Part shown: piece after piece, positions 7,556 to 15,311 of the stretch
Position numbering within the stretch: position 1 is the first letter of the stretch
Layout: the number at the start of each line of letters is the position of its first letter
From: Flavobacteriaceae bacterium
GTDB taxonomy: Bacteria; Bacteroidota; Bacteroidia; Flavobacteriales; Flavobacteriaceae
Length of the DNA: 37,360 nt
Assembly (NCBI GenBank): GCA_947457255.1
Contig: CANGUZ010000020.1
Coordinates: forward strand, 1 to 37,360
Direction: 5' to 3'
Position numbers and translations under genes: made by a program
Notes under the pieces: model-generated
What the model was told of the DNA's origin: nothing
Databases searched by the model: none
The model's input: the letters and a program-made list of their open reading frames with translations, nothing else

Positions 7556-10453
7556 ATGTCAACTCAAAAACGCCTTTACCTTCTCGATGCTTACGCCTTA
7601 ATTTTTCGCGGTTATTTTGCCTTTATAAAAAATCCTCGTATCAATTCTAAAGGAATGGACACCTCAGCTATTATGGGGTTTATGAACGCTTTAATGGATG
7701 TTATCAAACGAGAAAAACCCGATCATTTAGCTGTAGCTTTTGATAAAGGTGGAAGTGATTATCGCTATGAAATGTATCAGGAATACAAAGCACATCGTGA
7801 TGAAACTCCAGAAGCGATAAAAATTGCGGTTCCGTATATTCAAGAATTATTAAAAGCGATGCACATTCCAATTATTGAGGTTCCTGGTTTTGAAGCTGAC
7901 GATTTAATTGGAACTTTAGCAAAACAAGCTGAAAAAGAGAACTATAAAGTATTTATGGTTACACCAGATAAAGATTTTGCGCAATTGGTTTCTGAAAATA
8001 TTTTCATGTACAAACCAGCGCGGATGGGAAATGACATCGAAATTTGGGGAATTCCAGAAGTACTAGCCAAATTTGAAATTGAACGCCCAGAACAAGTCAT
8101 TGATTTTTTAGGAATGATGGGCGACGCTGCCGATAATATTCCTGGTTTACCTGGCGTTGGCGAAGTGACTGCCAAGAAATTATTGAAAGAATTTGGTTCG
8201 ATGGAAAATCTTTTAGCCAATACTGACAAGTTAAAAGGTGCGATGAAAGAAAAAATCGAAGCCAATGCCGATAAAGGAATTCTATCTAAAAAGTTGGCTC
8301 GAATTCTTTTAGATTGTCCTGTAACTTTCAATGCTACTGATTACGAACTTTCTAAACCTGATGTTGAAAAAACAGATGCCCTTTTCAATGAATTGGAATT
8401 CCGTCAAATGAAAGCGCAATTCGATAAATATTTCGGAACTGGAAAAGAATACGATGAAATTGACACCAATGGAAGCCTCTCCCCAACCCTCTCGAAAGGA
8501 GAGGGAGTCGAAACTGGAAATAATACCGCAAGAAAAAGTCCCCTAAAAAAATCGAATGAAGAGCAGTTTGATTTATTCGGTTTTTATGAGGATAATGAAG
8601 CTACTCCTTCCCCTTCTGGGAAGGCTGGGATGGGGCTTGCAACGTTAGAAACAACCGAACATTTTTACCAAATCATTCAAGGAGATTTACCAGTAAAATT
8701 ATTGTTGCAAAATTTACTAAACCAAAGTTCGGTTTGTTTTGATACGGAAACGACTGGAATTGATGCCTTGAATGCCGAATTAGTTGGACTGTCATTTTCT
8801 TTCGAAAAAGGAAAAGGATTTTATGTTCCGTTTCCAGAAAATCAAGAAGAAGCTCAAATTTTAGTCGATAAATTCAAACCTTTTTTTGAAAGCGAAACCA
8901 TTGAAAAAATCGGTCAAAACATCAAATACGATTTAAAAATTCTCTCTCGTTATGGTGTCTCCATAAAAGGAAAATTATTTGATACCATGATTGCGCATTA
9001 CCTCATCAATCCAGATATGCGTCATAATATGGATGTTTTATCTGAAACCTATTTAAAATATTCGCCAAAATCTATCGAAACTTTAATTGGTAAAAAAGGA
9101 AAAAATCAACAATCCATGCGTGATGTAGCATTAGAAGAAATCAAAGAATACGCTACTGAAGATGCAGATATTACGTTTCAATTAAAACAAAATTTTAGTC
9201 CAATTTTAGACAAAGCCGAAACTAAAAAATTATTTGAAGAAATCGAAATTCCGCTTATTCCAGTTCTTGCAGCTATGGAATTAGAAGGAATTAACTTAGA
9301 TGTTCCTTATTTAAAATCGATGTCAATTGAAATGGCAAAAGAAAGTGCCGAATTGGAACAGAAAATATACGAAACAGCTGGCGAGAAATTCAATTTAGCT
9401 TCTCCAAAACAACTCGGTGATATTTTGTTCGATAAAATGAAAATTGGCGGTGCCAAACAAAAGAAAACCAAAACGGGTCAATATGCCACTGGCGAAGAAA
9501 TTTTAAGCTATCTAGAGAAAGATAATCCAATTGTAAAAGACATTTTAGAATGGCGACAAATGGTGAAATTGCAAAGTACATATATTGATGCTTTGCCCAA
9601 TCAAGTCGATAAAAAAACACATCGAGTTCATACTGATTATATGCAAACCGTTGCTGCAACAGGTCGATTGAGTTCGAATAATCCGAATTTACAAAATATT
9701 CCGATTCGAACTGAACGCGGACGATTGATTAGAAAAGCGTTTATTGCTCGTGATGAAAATTATACGTTACTTTCTGCCGATTATTCGCAAATTGAACTCC
9801 GAATTATCGCCGCTTTATCAGGCGAAGAAAACATGATTAAAGCCTTTCAAAACAATGAAGACATTCACCGAAGTACCGCGGCAAAAGTATTTAATGTTCC
9901 TTTAGAAGAAGTTACTGCAGCGCAACGTAGCAATGCTAAAACAGTCAATTTCGGAATTATTTATGGTGTTTCTGCATTCGGATTGAGCAATCAAACTTCG
10001 TTATCACGAAAAGAAAGTGCTGAGTTAATCGATGCGTATTATGCCTCTTATCCAAAACTAAAATCGTACATGTCTAATCAAGTCGATTTTGCTCGTGAAC
10101 ATGGTTATGTGCAAACCGTTTTAGGACGACGTCGTTACTTAAAAGACATAAATTCAGCTAATATGATGGTAAAAAGCGGTGCTGAACGAAATGCTGTTAA
10201 CGCACCAATTCAAGGATCTGCTGCTGATATTATCAAAATTGCGATGATTAATATTCATAAAAAACTAACGTCTGAAGATTGGAAATCAAAAATGCTTTTA
10301 CAAGTACATGATGAATTGGTTTTTGATGTTCATAATTCAGAATTAGAAAAAATAAAACCAATGATTAAATACGAAATGGAAAATGCTTTTAAATTGGAAG
10401 TTCCGTTAGATGTAGAAATTGGAATAGGTAAAAATTGGTTAGAAGCGCATTGA
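7556..10453 (+). CDS. polA: DNA polymerase I
   Basis: 965 residues with three domains. The 5'-3' exonuclease (about 1-290) shows FEADDLIGTLA, TPDKDFAQLV and DAADNIPGLPGVG. The 3'-5' proofreading domain (about 375-570) keeps FDTETTGID (D396, E398), GQNIKYDLKIL and EYATEDADIT, so proofreading should be active. The polymerase domain has motif A DYSQIELRI (D742), the O-helix RSNAKTVNFGIIYG and motif C VHDELVFDV (D919). It fills gaps in repair and removes Okazaki primers. It is longer than usual because the linker after the first domain holds two repeat-encoded segments (residues about 307-318 and 349-361). Monocistronic, with no strong terminator behind it. Confidence 0.98.
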   Translation: MSTQKRLYLLDAYALIFRGYFAFIKNPRINSKGMDTSAIMGFMNALMDVIKREKPDHLAVAFDKGGSDYRYEMYQEYKAHRDETPEAIKIAVPYIQELLKAMHIPIIEVPGFEADDLIGTLAKQAEKENYKVFMVTPDKDFAQLVSENIFMYKPARMGNDIEIWGIPEVLAKFEIERPEQVIDFLGMMGDAADNIPGLPGVGEVTAKKLLKEFGSMENLLANTDKLKGAMKEKIEANADKGILSKKLARILLDCPVTFNATDYELSKPDVEKTDALFNELEFRQMKAQFDKYFGTGKEYDEIDTNGSLSPTLSKGEGVETGNNTARKSPLKKSNEEQFDLFGFYEDNEATPSPSGKAGMGLATLETTEHFYQIIQGDLPVKLLLQNLLNQSSVCFDTETTGIDALNAELVGLSFSFEKGKGFYVPFPENQEEAQILVDKFKPFFESETIEKIGQNIKYDLKILSRYGVSIKGKLFDTMIAHYLINPDMRHNMDVLSETYLKYSPKSIETLIGKKGKNQQSMRDVALEEIKEYATEDADITFQLKQNFSPILDKAETKKLFEEIEIPLIPVLAAMELEGINLDVPYLKSMSIEMAKESAELEQKIYETAGEKFNLASPKQLGDILFDKMKIGGAKQKKTKTGQYATGEEILSYLEKDNPIVKDILEWRQMVKLQSTYIDALPNQVDKKTHRVHTDYMQTVAATGRLSSNNPNLQNIPIRTERGRLIRKAFIARDENYTLLSADYSQIELRIIAALSGEENMIKAFQNNEDIHRSTAAKVFNVPLEEVTAAQRSNAKTVNFGIIYGVSAFGLSNQTSLSRKESAELIDAYYASYPKLKSYMSNQVDFAREHGYVQTVLGRRRYLKDINSANMMVKSGAERNAVNAPIQGSAADIIKIAMINIHKKLTSEDWKSKMLLQVHDELVFDVHNSELEKIKPMIKYEMENAFKLEVPLDVEIGIGKNWLEAH
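8475..8507 (+). repeat. Palindromic repeat element 1 inside polA
   Basis: GC-rich element with 7-bp arms CCCTCTC / GAGAGGG (8487-8493 and 8499-8505) and loop GAAAG, preceded by CTCTCCCCAA. It is translated as SLSPTLSKGEGVE without breaking the frame. Base composition differs sharply from the surrounding AT-rich gene. Confidence 0.8.
8602..8638 (-). repeat. Palindromic repeat element 2 inside polA
   Basis: Arms CCTTCCC / GGGAAGG (8606-8612 and 8618-8624) with a 5-nt loop, followed by CTGGGATGGGG. Read on the minus strand it has the same plan as element 1 (CCCCAnCCC, arm, 5-nt loop, arm, GAG), so the two are related copies in opposite orientation. It is translated as TPSPSGKAGMGLA. Confidence 0.75.
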
Positions 10454-10492
10454 TTTTAATTTGAAGAGAGCAAAAGACAGTATTAATAAACC

Positions 10493-10542
10493 CAGATTCC
10501 ACAAATTTAGAAAGAAAAAGATGTGCTAATTTGTGGAATCTG
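10493..10542. repeat. Long inverted repeat between convergent genes
   Basis: Arms CAGATTCCACAAATTTAG and CTAATTTGTGGAATCTG pair over 17 of 18 positions with one bulge and a 15-nt loop. There is no T-run, so it is not a classical terminator, although it lies where polA and the DOMON-protein gene converge. The phrase TTTGTGGAATCTGTGT looks like a dispersed intergenic repeat; other copies are not in this window. Confidence 0.65.
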
Positions 10543-10579
10543 TGTATAGAACAAAACTAGATTAGATAAATTATAAAAA

Positions 10580-11332
10580 CTAATTTACAATTACCTTCTT
10601 CCAAGATTTTTCAGATTTATTTGTAAGCTCCATTAGATACACTCCTGTTTGCAAACCTTCAACCTGAACTTCAACATTATCTGAATTGTCTGTAACTTCA
10701 ATTGTTCTTACAAAAGCACCAATTTGTGAAAAAATATTTATCTTATTTAACCCTGTTTTAGTTTTAATTTTAAAACTTCCATTAGAAGGGTTAGGAAAAA
10801 CTGAAGCGGCCTGTAAACTAAAATTTTCTAATCCCAAGGTTGTTCTTGTTAATCCACGTGATCCCCTAGTATTATGAGATCCTGACCCTAAAGATGTAGA
10901 AGCACCTTCAGCAAAAATTACTGGTATAGTAGAACTATTATTTAAAAAAGTGTAATCGCCAGCAGAAACTAATGCTCTGGTAGCAATAACCGTTCTAGTG
11001 GACCCAACAACTACATCACTGACGATTGTCCAACTTTGAGATGCAGCAGCATCTGCAGAAGGTTGAGAACGGCTTCCTGAAGCGGTATAATCTCGATTAG
11101 CTGTACCATTCCAAATAAACATATCTGAAACCGAAGACATAGAAGTACCTCCAAAGCCAACTCCTAACCAAGCTGTACTTGGCCCTGTTAATGTTAATGT
11201 TACTGTAGTTGCATCGGTGTCAATTTTAAGGGTTCTATTTGCACCAATTAAATCAACAGTTCCTGTAGTGAATTGCGCAAACGAAAAAGTGCCAATGCAA
11301 ATAAAAATTGATGTAAGTAATTTTCTTTTCAT
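10580..11332 (-). CDS. T9SS-secreted protein with DOMON-like domain
   Basis: 250 residues. A signal peptide (MKRKLLTSIFICIGTFSFAQ) is followed by a beta-rich domain of about 150 residues with the DOMON pattern AWLGVGFGGTSMSSVSDMFI and later TRALVSAGDYTF. DOMON domains bind heme or sugars in secreted redox proteins; which ligand applies here is not visible. Residues from about 178 form a type A T9SS sorting domain (VFPNPSNGSFKIKT ... GVYLMELTN ... KKVIVN), so the protein is exported across the outer membrane and anchored or released. It is the last gene of a trio with the ankyrin protein (6-nt gap) and the LacI-type regulator. DOMON assignment is moderate; T9SS cargo is firm. Confidence 0.8.
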   Translation of the reverse strand: MKRKLLTSIFICIGTFSFAQFTTGTVDLIGANRTLKIDTDATTVTLTLTGPSTAWLGVGFGGTSMSSVSDMFIWNGTANRDYTASGSRSQPSADAAASQSWTIVSDVVVGSTRTVIATRALVSAGDYTFLNNSSTIPVIFAEGASTSLGSGSHNTRGSRGLTRTTLGLENFSLQAASVFPNPSNGSFKIKTKTGLNKINIFSQIGAFVRTIEVTDNSDNVEVQVEGLQTGVYLMELTNKSEKSWKKVIVN

Positions 11333-11338
11333 AACTAT

Positions 11339-11860
11339 TTATTTTAATAGATTAATTATTATTTCATTTTTAGAAAAAACAGCAAATTCAAAGGCCGTTT
11401 TACCATATTTATCAATTTTGGACTTGTCGGCTTTGTATTCTAAAAGTAATTTAATTAAATATTCATTTTGAAACTGAACAGCATACATTAATGCAGTTGT
11501 ACCGTTTGAATCTGTAGCGTTTATATCCGCGTTTTTGTCTAGCAAGATTTTAACTATTTCATCATTTCCTTTTACAACTGCAGCCATAAGAGCCGTTCCC
11601 ATAGTACTAGATACATTTAAATCGCTGCCATTTTCGATTAAAATTTTTGCAACATTATTATTCCCTTTATAACATGCCAAAATAAGTGGCGAAAAACCTT
11701 CTTTATTGACTACTTGAAAAGCTTTTGGATTTGATTTCAGAATTTCTTTAACTTCCTCAACAGTTCCTGCTCTCGCTATATCAAAAACATCTGATTTATC
11801 TTGAGAAAATGAGAATTGAAATACAATAAAAAATACTAGAACCAGAAGTTTTTTAAACAT
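11339..11860 (-). CDS. Exported ankyrin-repeat protein
   Basis: 173 residues. A signal peptide (MFKKLLVLVFFIVFQFSFSQ) precedes about five ankyrin repeats covering the rest, recognisable from GFSPLILACYKGNNNVAKIL, GTALMAAVVKGNDEIVKILL, GTTALMYAVQFQNEYLIKLL and GKTAFEFAVFSKNEIIINLL. It should reside in the periplasm and bind another protein; there is no catalytic motif. The start codon follows the stop of the LacI-type regulator without a gap, so translation is probably coupled. Periplasmic ankyrin proteins in other bacteria accompany catalases, but here the partner in the operon is the DOMON-like T9SS protein. Confidence 0.85.
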   Translation of the reverse strand: MFKKLLVLVFFIVFQFSFSQDKSDVFDIARAGTVEEVKEILKSNPKAFQVVNKEGFSPLILACYKGNNNVAKILIENGSDLNVSSTMGTALMAAVVKGNDEIVKILLDKNADINATDSNGTTALMYAVQFQNEYLIKLLLEYKADKSKIDKYGKTAFEFAVFSKNEIIINLLK

Positions 11861-12889
11861 TTATTTTAATTTTTTAGTAGATTCTCGTTCGCGTAATTCC
11901 GTTTTTATAACTGTTGTTTTATATGGACTCTCTATTTCCTCTTTACTCTCTAATCGTTCAATAAGTAATCTAGCTGCTTCCTCTCCTATTTCGGGTCCAT
12001 GCTGACTAACGGTTGATAAACTTGGTGAAAATCTTCTAGACCAAACACCATCAGCAAAACCTATAATTGACAAATCATTAGGTATTTTATAGCCATTTTT
12101 TAAGCCTAATTTTATAGCCGAAGAGGATGAATGTTCATCTAAAGCAAAAATGGCATCTATTTTATTTTGAGCAAATAACAATTTCGATTTATTATCAAAA
12201 TCATCTTCTGATTCGGTAAGAACAATAATATTGTCATTTACTTTAATGTCGTTGTTTTCTAGCGCTTTAAAGTAACCTTTAGCTCTTAATTTTCCAACGC
12301 TTAAATTGTCAATAGCAGAAAACAAGGCTATTTTTTTACACCCAGAACTAATTAAATGTTGTGTAGCATTCACCGAAGATTCAAAATCATCAACAATTAC
12401 TTTATCGCAATTTACTTCATCAGACACCCTATCAAACATAACAATAGGTGTGCCTTCGTTTATAATATCATTAAAATGAGAAAACTCATTTGATTTTTGT
12501 GCTTCTTCAGATATAGATAAAATAAAGCCATCGATAGTGCCATTACTCAACATTTCTAAAGTGTTAATTTCTTTTTCTAAAGACTCATTTGAAATGCAAG
12601 TTATAACATTATAGCCTTTTTCTTCAGCAAGCTTTTCTATTCCTTTGAAAACTTTAGCAAAAAACGAATTCAATATATTTGGAATAATCACCCCAATAGT
12701 TTTAGTTTTTCTGTTTTTAAGGTTTAAACCAATAACGTTTGGCTTATAGTTTTTAAGTTTAGCATATTCCTTTACCTTCGTTTTCGTTTGCTCGCTAATT
12801 TCAGGACTATCATTCAGTGCTTTAGAAACAGTCGAAACAGAAACATTAAGTTCCTTTGCAATTTGTTTTAACGTGGCTTTAGATTTCAT
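11861..12889 (-). CDS. LacI-family transcriptional regulator
   Basis: 342 residues. The N-terminal helix-turn-helix is TLKQIAKELNVSVSTVSKAL with the hinge region near 45-60 (YKPNVIGLNLKNRKT), followed by the periplasmic-binding-protein-like effector domain (IGVIIPNILNSFFAKVFKGI, DGFILS, GCKKIALFSA, SIIGFADG). Regulators of this family usually sense a sugar or nucleoside and repress adjacent catabolic genes. No transporter or glycosidase is near; the gene instead leads an operon with the ankyrin and DOMON-like proteins. About 430 nt lie between it and rplM, but I found neither a palindromic LacI operator nor a consensus promoter there. Confidence 0.9.
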   Translation of the reverse strand: MKSKATLKQIAKELNVSVSTVSKALNDSPEISEQTKTKVKEYAKLKNYKPNVIGLNLKNRKTKTIGVIIPNILNSFFAKVFKGIEKLAEEKGYNVITCISNESLEKEINTLEMLSNGTIDGFILSISEEAQKSNEFSHFNDIINEGTPIVMFDRVSDEVNCDKVIVDDFESSVNATQHLISSGCKKIALFSAIDNLSVGKLRAKGYFKALENNDIKVNDNIIVLTESEDDFDNKSKLLFAQNKIDAIFALDEHSSSSAIKLGLKNGYKIPNDLSIIGFADGVWSRRFSPSLSTVSQHGPEIGEEAARLLIERLESKEEIESPYKTTVIKTELRERESTKKLK

Positions 12890-13244
12890 ATTTGTAAAAT
12901 TGTTTATTCAGGTACTGTTCTATAACTTTTAAATCATTAATCTTGGTAATGTTAGAAAGCTTGTTAATTGCGATTTCATAGATAAAATTAATGATTCGTA
13001 AAAATAAGAAAAGTAATCAAATAATTTTCTTTAAGTATAGCAAGCTTTTTTATTTTTAAAGAAAAACCCGAAAAGATGTTAAAAAATAAAAGATTTTTAT
13101 TATTTTTCCTTTATACTTCATGAAAATATAGTTATTTTAATTTAAAATAAGAAATGACATAATTTCTTTTCTTTAAAATTATCACCTGATTAAACCAAAT
13201 AAAAGAGCATTAGGATAAAGAGTTAAAATAATGACTTAAAGCTA
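12890..13244. other. Gene-free AT-rich stretch upstream of the LacI-type gene and rplM
   Basis: No open frame of note and no RNA gene is visible. One imperfect inverted repeat (TTTTCTTTAA at 13025-13034 and TTAAAGAAAA near 13056-13066) lies in it, and TGTTAGA/TGTTAAT occur 12 bp apart near 12950-12968. The stretch presumably holds the minus-strand promoter of the LacI-type gene, but no TAnnTTTG match was found for that direction. Confidence 0.4.
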
Positions 13245-13275
13245 TTTGTATTTAAAATAAATATTTGTAGTTTTG
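13245..13275 (+). promoter_or_regulatory. Promoter of the rplM-rpsI operon
   Basis: TAGTTTTG (13268-13275) matches TAnnTTTG and TTTG (13245-13248) lies 19 nt upstream, the textbook Bacteroidota arrangement. The start would be near 13282, leaving a leader of about 38 nt. Confidence 0.75.
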
Positions 13276-13319
13276 CAACCCCTAATATGGGATGGAATGT
13301 TTAATTAAAATAAATTATT

Positions 13320-13775
13320 GTGAACGCATTAAGCTACAAAACAGTATCTGCAAGCAAAGCAACCGTATCCAAAGAATGGATTGTGGTAGACGCTGACGGA
13401 CACAACTTGGGCCGTTTGGCTTCCAAAGTCGCTATGATTTTGAGAGGCAAGTACAAACCAAGTTACACACCACATGTTGATTGTGGAGATAACGTAATTG
13501 TTATCAACTCAGAAAAAATTAACCTTACTGGTACTAAAATGGATGACAAAACGTATGTGCGTCATACTGGGTATCCTGGAGGACAAAGAACTTTAACTGC
13601 TAAAGTATTGCAAAGTAAAAACCCTGCATTATTAGTAGAAAAAGCAGTAAAAGGGATGTTGCCTAAAAACAAATTAGGAGCTGAACTTTTCAGAAATTTA
13701 AATGTTGTTGTAGGTTCAGAGCACAAACAAGGCGCTCAAAAACCTAGAACAGTTAACCTTAACGATCTAAAATAA
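13320..13775 (+). CDS. rplM: 50S ribosomal protein L13 (uL13)
   Basis: 151 residues with the L13 core WIVVDADGHNLGRLASKVA, LRGKYKPSYTPHVDCGD and HTGYPGGQR. It is an early-assembling 50S protein. Translation starts at GTG (13320); the encoded MNALSYKT fits the family N-terminus and no ATG is available upstream. The stop overlaps the start of rpsI (TAATG), indicating coupling. The order rplM-rpsI-rpsB-tsf is conserved in this phylum. No Shine-Dalgarno sequence precedes the start, which is normal for Flavobacteriia. Confidence 0.97.
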   Translation: MNALSYKTVSASKATVSKEWIVVDADGHNLGRLASKVAMILRGKYKPSYTPHVDCGDNVIVINSEKINLTGTKMDDKTYVRHTGYPGGQRTLTAKVLQSKNPALLVEKAVKGMLPKNKLGAELFRNLNVVVGSEHKQGAQKPRTVNLNDLK

Positions 13776-14161
13776 TGGGAGTTATTCACAAAATCGGTAG
13801 AAGAAAATGTGCTGTTGCACGTGTTTACGTTTCTGAAGGAACAGGAACAATTACTGTAAACAAAAAACCGTTTGCAACTTATTTTCCTACAGCTACTTTA
13901 CAGTACAAAGTTTTACAACCAATGTCTATGACAGAAAATGTAAGTAATTATGATGTAAAAGTAAACGTTTACGGAGGTGGTTCGACTGGTCAAGCAGAAG
14001 CTGTAAGAATGGCTTTAGCAAGAGTAATGTGTGAAGTTGGCGAAGGAAACAGAGCTATACTTAAACCAGAAGGTTTGTTAACAAGAGACCCAAGAATGGT
14101 TGAACGTAAAAAATTCGGTCAGAAAAAAGCTCGTAAGAGATTCCAATTCTCTAAACGTTAA
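13775..14161 (+). CDS. rpsI: 30S ribosomal protein S9 (uS9)
   Basis: 128 residues of standard length. It shows GRRKCAVARVYVSEGTG near the start, the GGGSTGQAEAVRMALAR motif, and the basic tail ERKKFGQKKARKRFQFSKR whose end reaches the P-site tRNA. The ATG overlaps the rplM stop by one base. A 233-nt spacer with a palindrome and tandem repeats separates it from rpsB. Confidence 0.98.
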   Translation: MGVIHKIGRRKCAVARVYVSEGTGTITVNKKPFATYFPTATLQYKVLQPMSMTENVSNYDVKVNVYGGGSTGQAEAVRMALARVMCEVGEGNRAILKPEGLLTRDPRMVERKKFGQKKARKRFQFSKR

Positions 14162-14228
14162 TATTGCCTGTTTTGTACAATTCGTCCAAGACGTACTGAT
14201 AATAAATTTAAAAACAATGTTGTTGTTG

Positions 14229-14244
14229 TCCCGATGCGTCGGGA
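14229..14244. repeat. TCCCGA-TGCG-TCGGGA palindrome
   Basis: Perfect 6-bp arms with a 4-nt loop in the rpsI-rpsB spacer. It shares its arms with the palindromes at 20070-20085 (inside hemW) and 29937-29965 (terminator), pointing to a common dispersed motif. There is no T-run behind it, so termination is doubtful. Confidence 0.65.
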
Positions 14245-14272
14245 AATTAGTTTAGCATCTAAATGGTTTAAT

Positions 14273-14350
14273 GATTGAAAGATTGAAAGATTGAAAGATT
14301 GAAAGATTCCAAAAATCTAAAAATCCAAAAATCTAAAAATCTAAAAATCT
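14273..14350. repeat. Two 8-bp tandem arrays in the rpsB leader
   Basis: Four exact units GATTGAAA (14273-14304) are followed, after six bases, by five units AAAAATCT, the second being AAAAATCC (14311-14350). AGATT in the first array can pair with AATCT in the second once every 8 bp, so the RNA could form a regular, imperfect hairpin just upstream of rpsB. Confidence 0.85.
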
Positions 14351-14394
14351 AAAAGAAACATTGCTAATTCAACAGAACGTAAACTAAGAAAAAA

Positions 14395-15210
14395 ATGTCA
14401 AACAAAATAGAAGTAAAAGAATTGCTAGAAGCAGGTGTTCACTTCGGACACATGACTAGAAAATGGGATCCAAACATGGCTCCTTACATTTATATGGAAC
14501 GTAATGGTATTCACATTATCAATCTTTATAAAACTGCTGCAAAAATTGAAGAAGCCAATGAAGCTTTGAAAAAAATCGCAGCATCAGGTAGAAAAATATT
14601 ATTTGTTGCTACCAAAAAACAAGCAAAAGACATTGTTGCTGAAAAAGCAAAAGCTGCAAACATGCCATACATCACTGAAAGATGGCCTGGCGGAATGCTA
14701 ACTAACTTCGTAACTATTCGTAAGGCTGTTAAAAAAATGGCTTCTATTGATAAAATGAAGAAAGATGGTACATTCATGACTCTTTCTAAAAAAGAGCGTT
14801 TGCAAGTAGATCGTCTTCGTGCTAAATTAGATAAAAACTTAGGTTCAATCGCTGATATGTCTAGACTTCCAGCTGCATTGTTCGTAGTGGATATAAAAGC
14901 AGAACACATCGCAATAAAAGAAGCTCAAAAATTAAACATTCCAGTTTTCGCAATGGTAGATACGAATTCAGATCCACGTGAAGTAGATTATGTAATTCCT
15001 GCTAACGATGATGCTTCTAAATCAATCGATAAAATTTTAACTCTTGTAACTGCTGCAGTTATTGATGGTCTTTCTAACAGAAATGCCGATGCAACTCCTG
15101 AAACAGAAACAGAAGTTTCTGAAGAAGTTGTAGCTGAAATAGCTGCTCCTGAAGTTAGTGCTGAAGTAACGGCTCCTGCAGTTGAAGAAGCTGAACAAGC
15201 AGCAGAGTAA
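14395..15210 (+). CDS. rpsB: 30S ribosomal protein S2 (uS2)
   Basis: 271 residues. The S2 core shows VKELLEAGVHFGHMTRKWDP, FVATKKQAKDIV, ERWPGGMLTNF and PVFAMVDTNSDPREVDYVIP. S2 joins the 30S subunit late and is required for mRNA binding. The last ~43 residues (from about 229) form an acidic, alanine- and glutamate-rich tail without predicted fold. Followed by a terminator-like hairpin before tsf, so the two genes may be partly uncoupled. No consensus promoter was found upstream; it may be read through from rplM-rpsI. Confidence 0.98.
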   Translation: MSNKIEVKELLEAGVHFGHMTRKWDPNMAPYIYMERNGIHIINLYKTAAKIEEANEALKKIAASGRKILFVATKKQAKDIVAEKAKAANMPYITERWPGGMLTNFVTIRKAVKKMASIDKMKKDGTFMTLSKKERLQVDRLRAKLDKNLGSIADMSRLPAALFVVDIKAEHIAIKEAQKLNIPVFAMVDTNSDPREVDYVIPANDDASKSIDKILTLVTAAVIDGLSNRNADATPETETEVSEEVVAEIAAPEVSAEVTAPAVEEAEQAAE

Positions 15211-15225
15211 AAATAACAATAGGTT

Positions 15226-15287
15226 AAAGTCGTTTTGCTGATGTTTGCTTACTTTTGTAGCCATTCACAACAAAGCGACTTTTTTTA
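15226..15287 (+). terminator. Terminator hairpin between rpsB and tsf
   Basis: Twelve paired bases, AAAGTCGTTTTG (15226-15237) with CAAAGCGACTTT (15271-15282; one G-U pair), a 33-nt loop, then a T-run. It would reduce rpsB read-through. The loop contains a promoter-like TACTTTTG. Confidence 0.7.
15250..15257 (+). promoter_or_regulatory. Candidate -7 element of tsf inside the hairpin loop
   Basis: TACTTTTG matches TAnnTTTG. A start near 15263 would fall between the two hairpin arms, so a transcript from here lacks the left arm and cannot form the terminator. No TTG is found at the usual distance upstream. Confidence 0.5.
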
Positions 15288-15311
15288 TAAACTTTAAAAA
15301 TCAACTAAAAA

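Noticed and set aside
7942..8331. Open frame of 129 codons antisense to polA
   Set aside because: It lies wholly within the conserved 5' exonuclease domain of polA and shows no recognisable domain or start context.
12950..12968. TGTTAGA and TGTTAAT upstream of the LacI-type gene as another PHO-box-like site
   Set aside because: The spacing is 12 bp rather than 11, and the gene context does not fit.
13025..13066. Inverted repeat as terminator or operator
   Set aside because: The arms consist of A/T runs with a 21-nt loop; in DNA this AT-rich the pairing is not convincing.
14273..14350. Possible CRISPR array
   Set aside because: The 8-bp units are adjacent, have no spacers, and there are no cas genes in the window.
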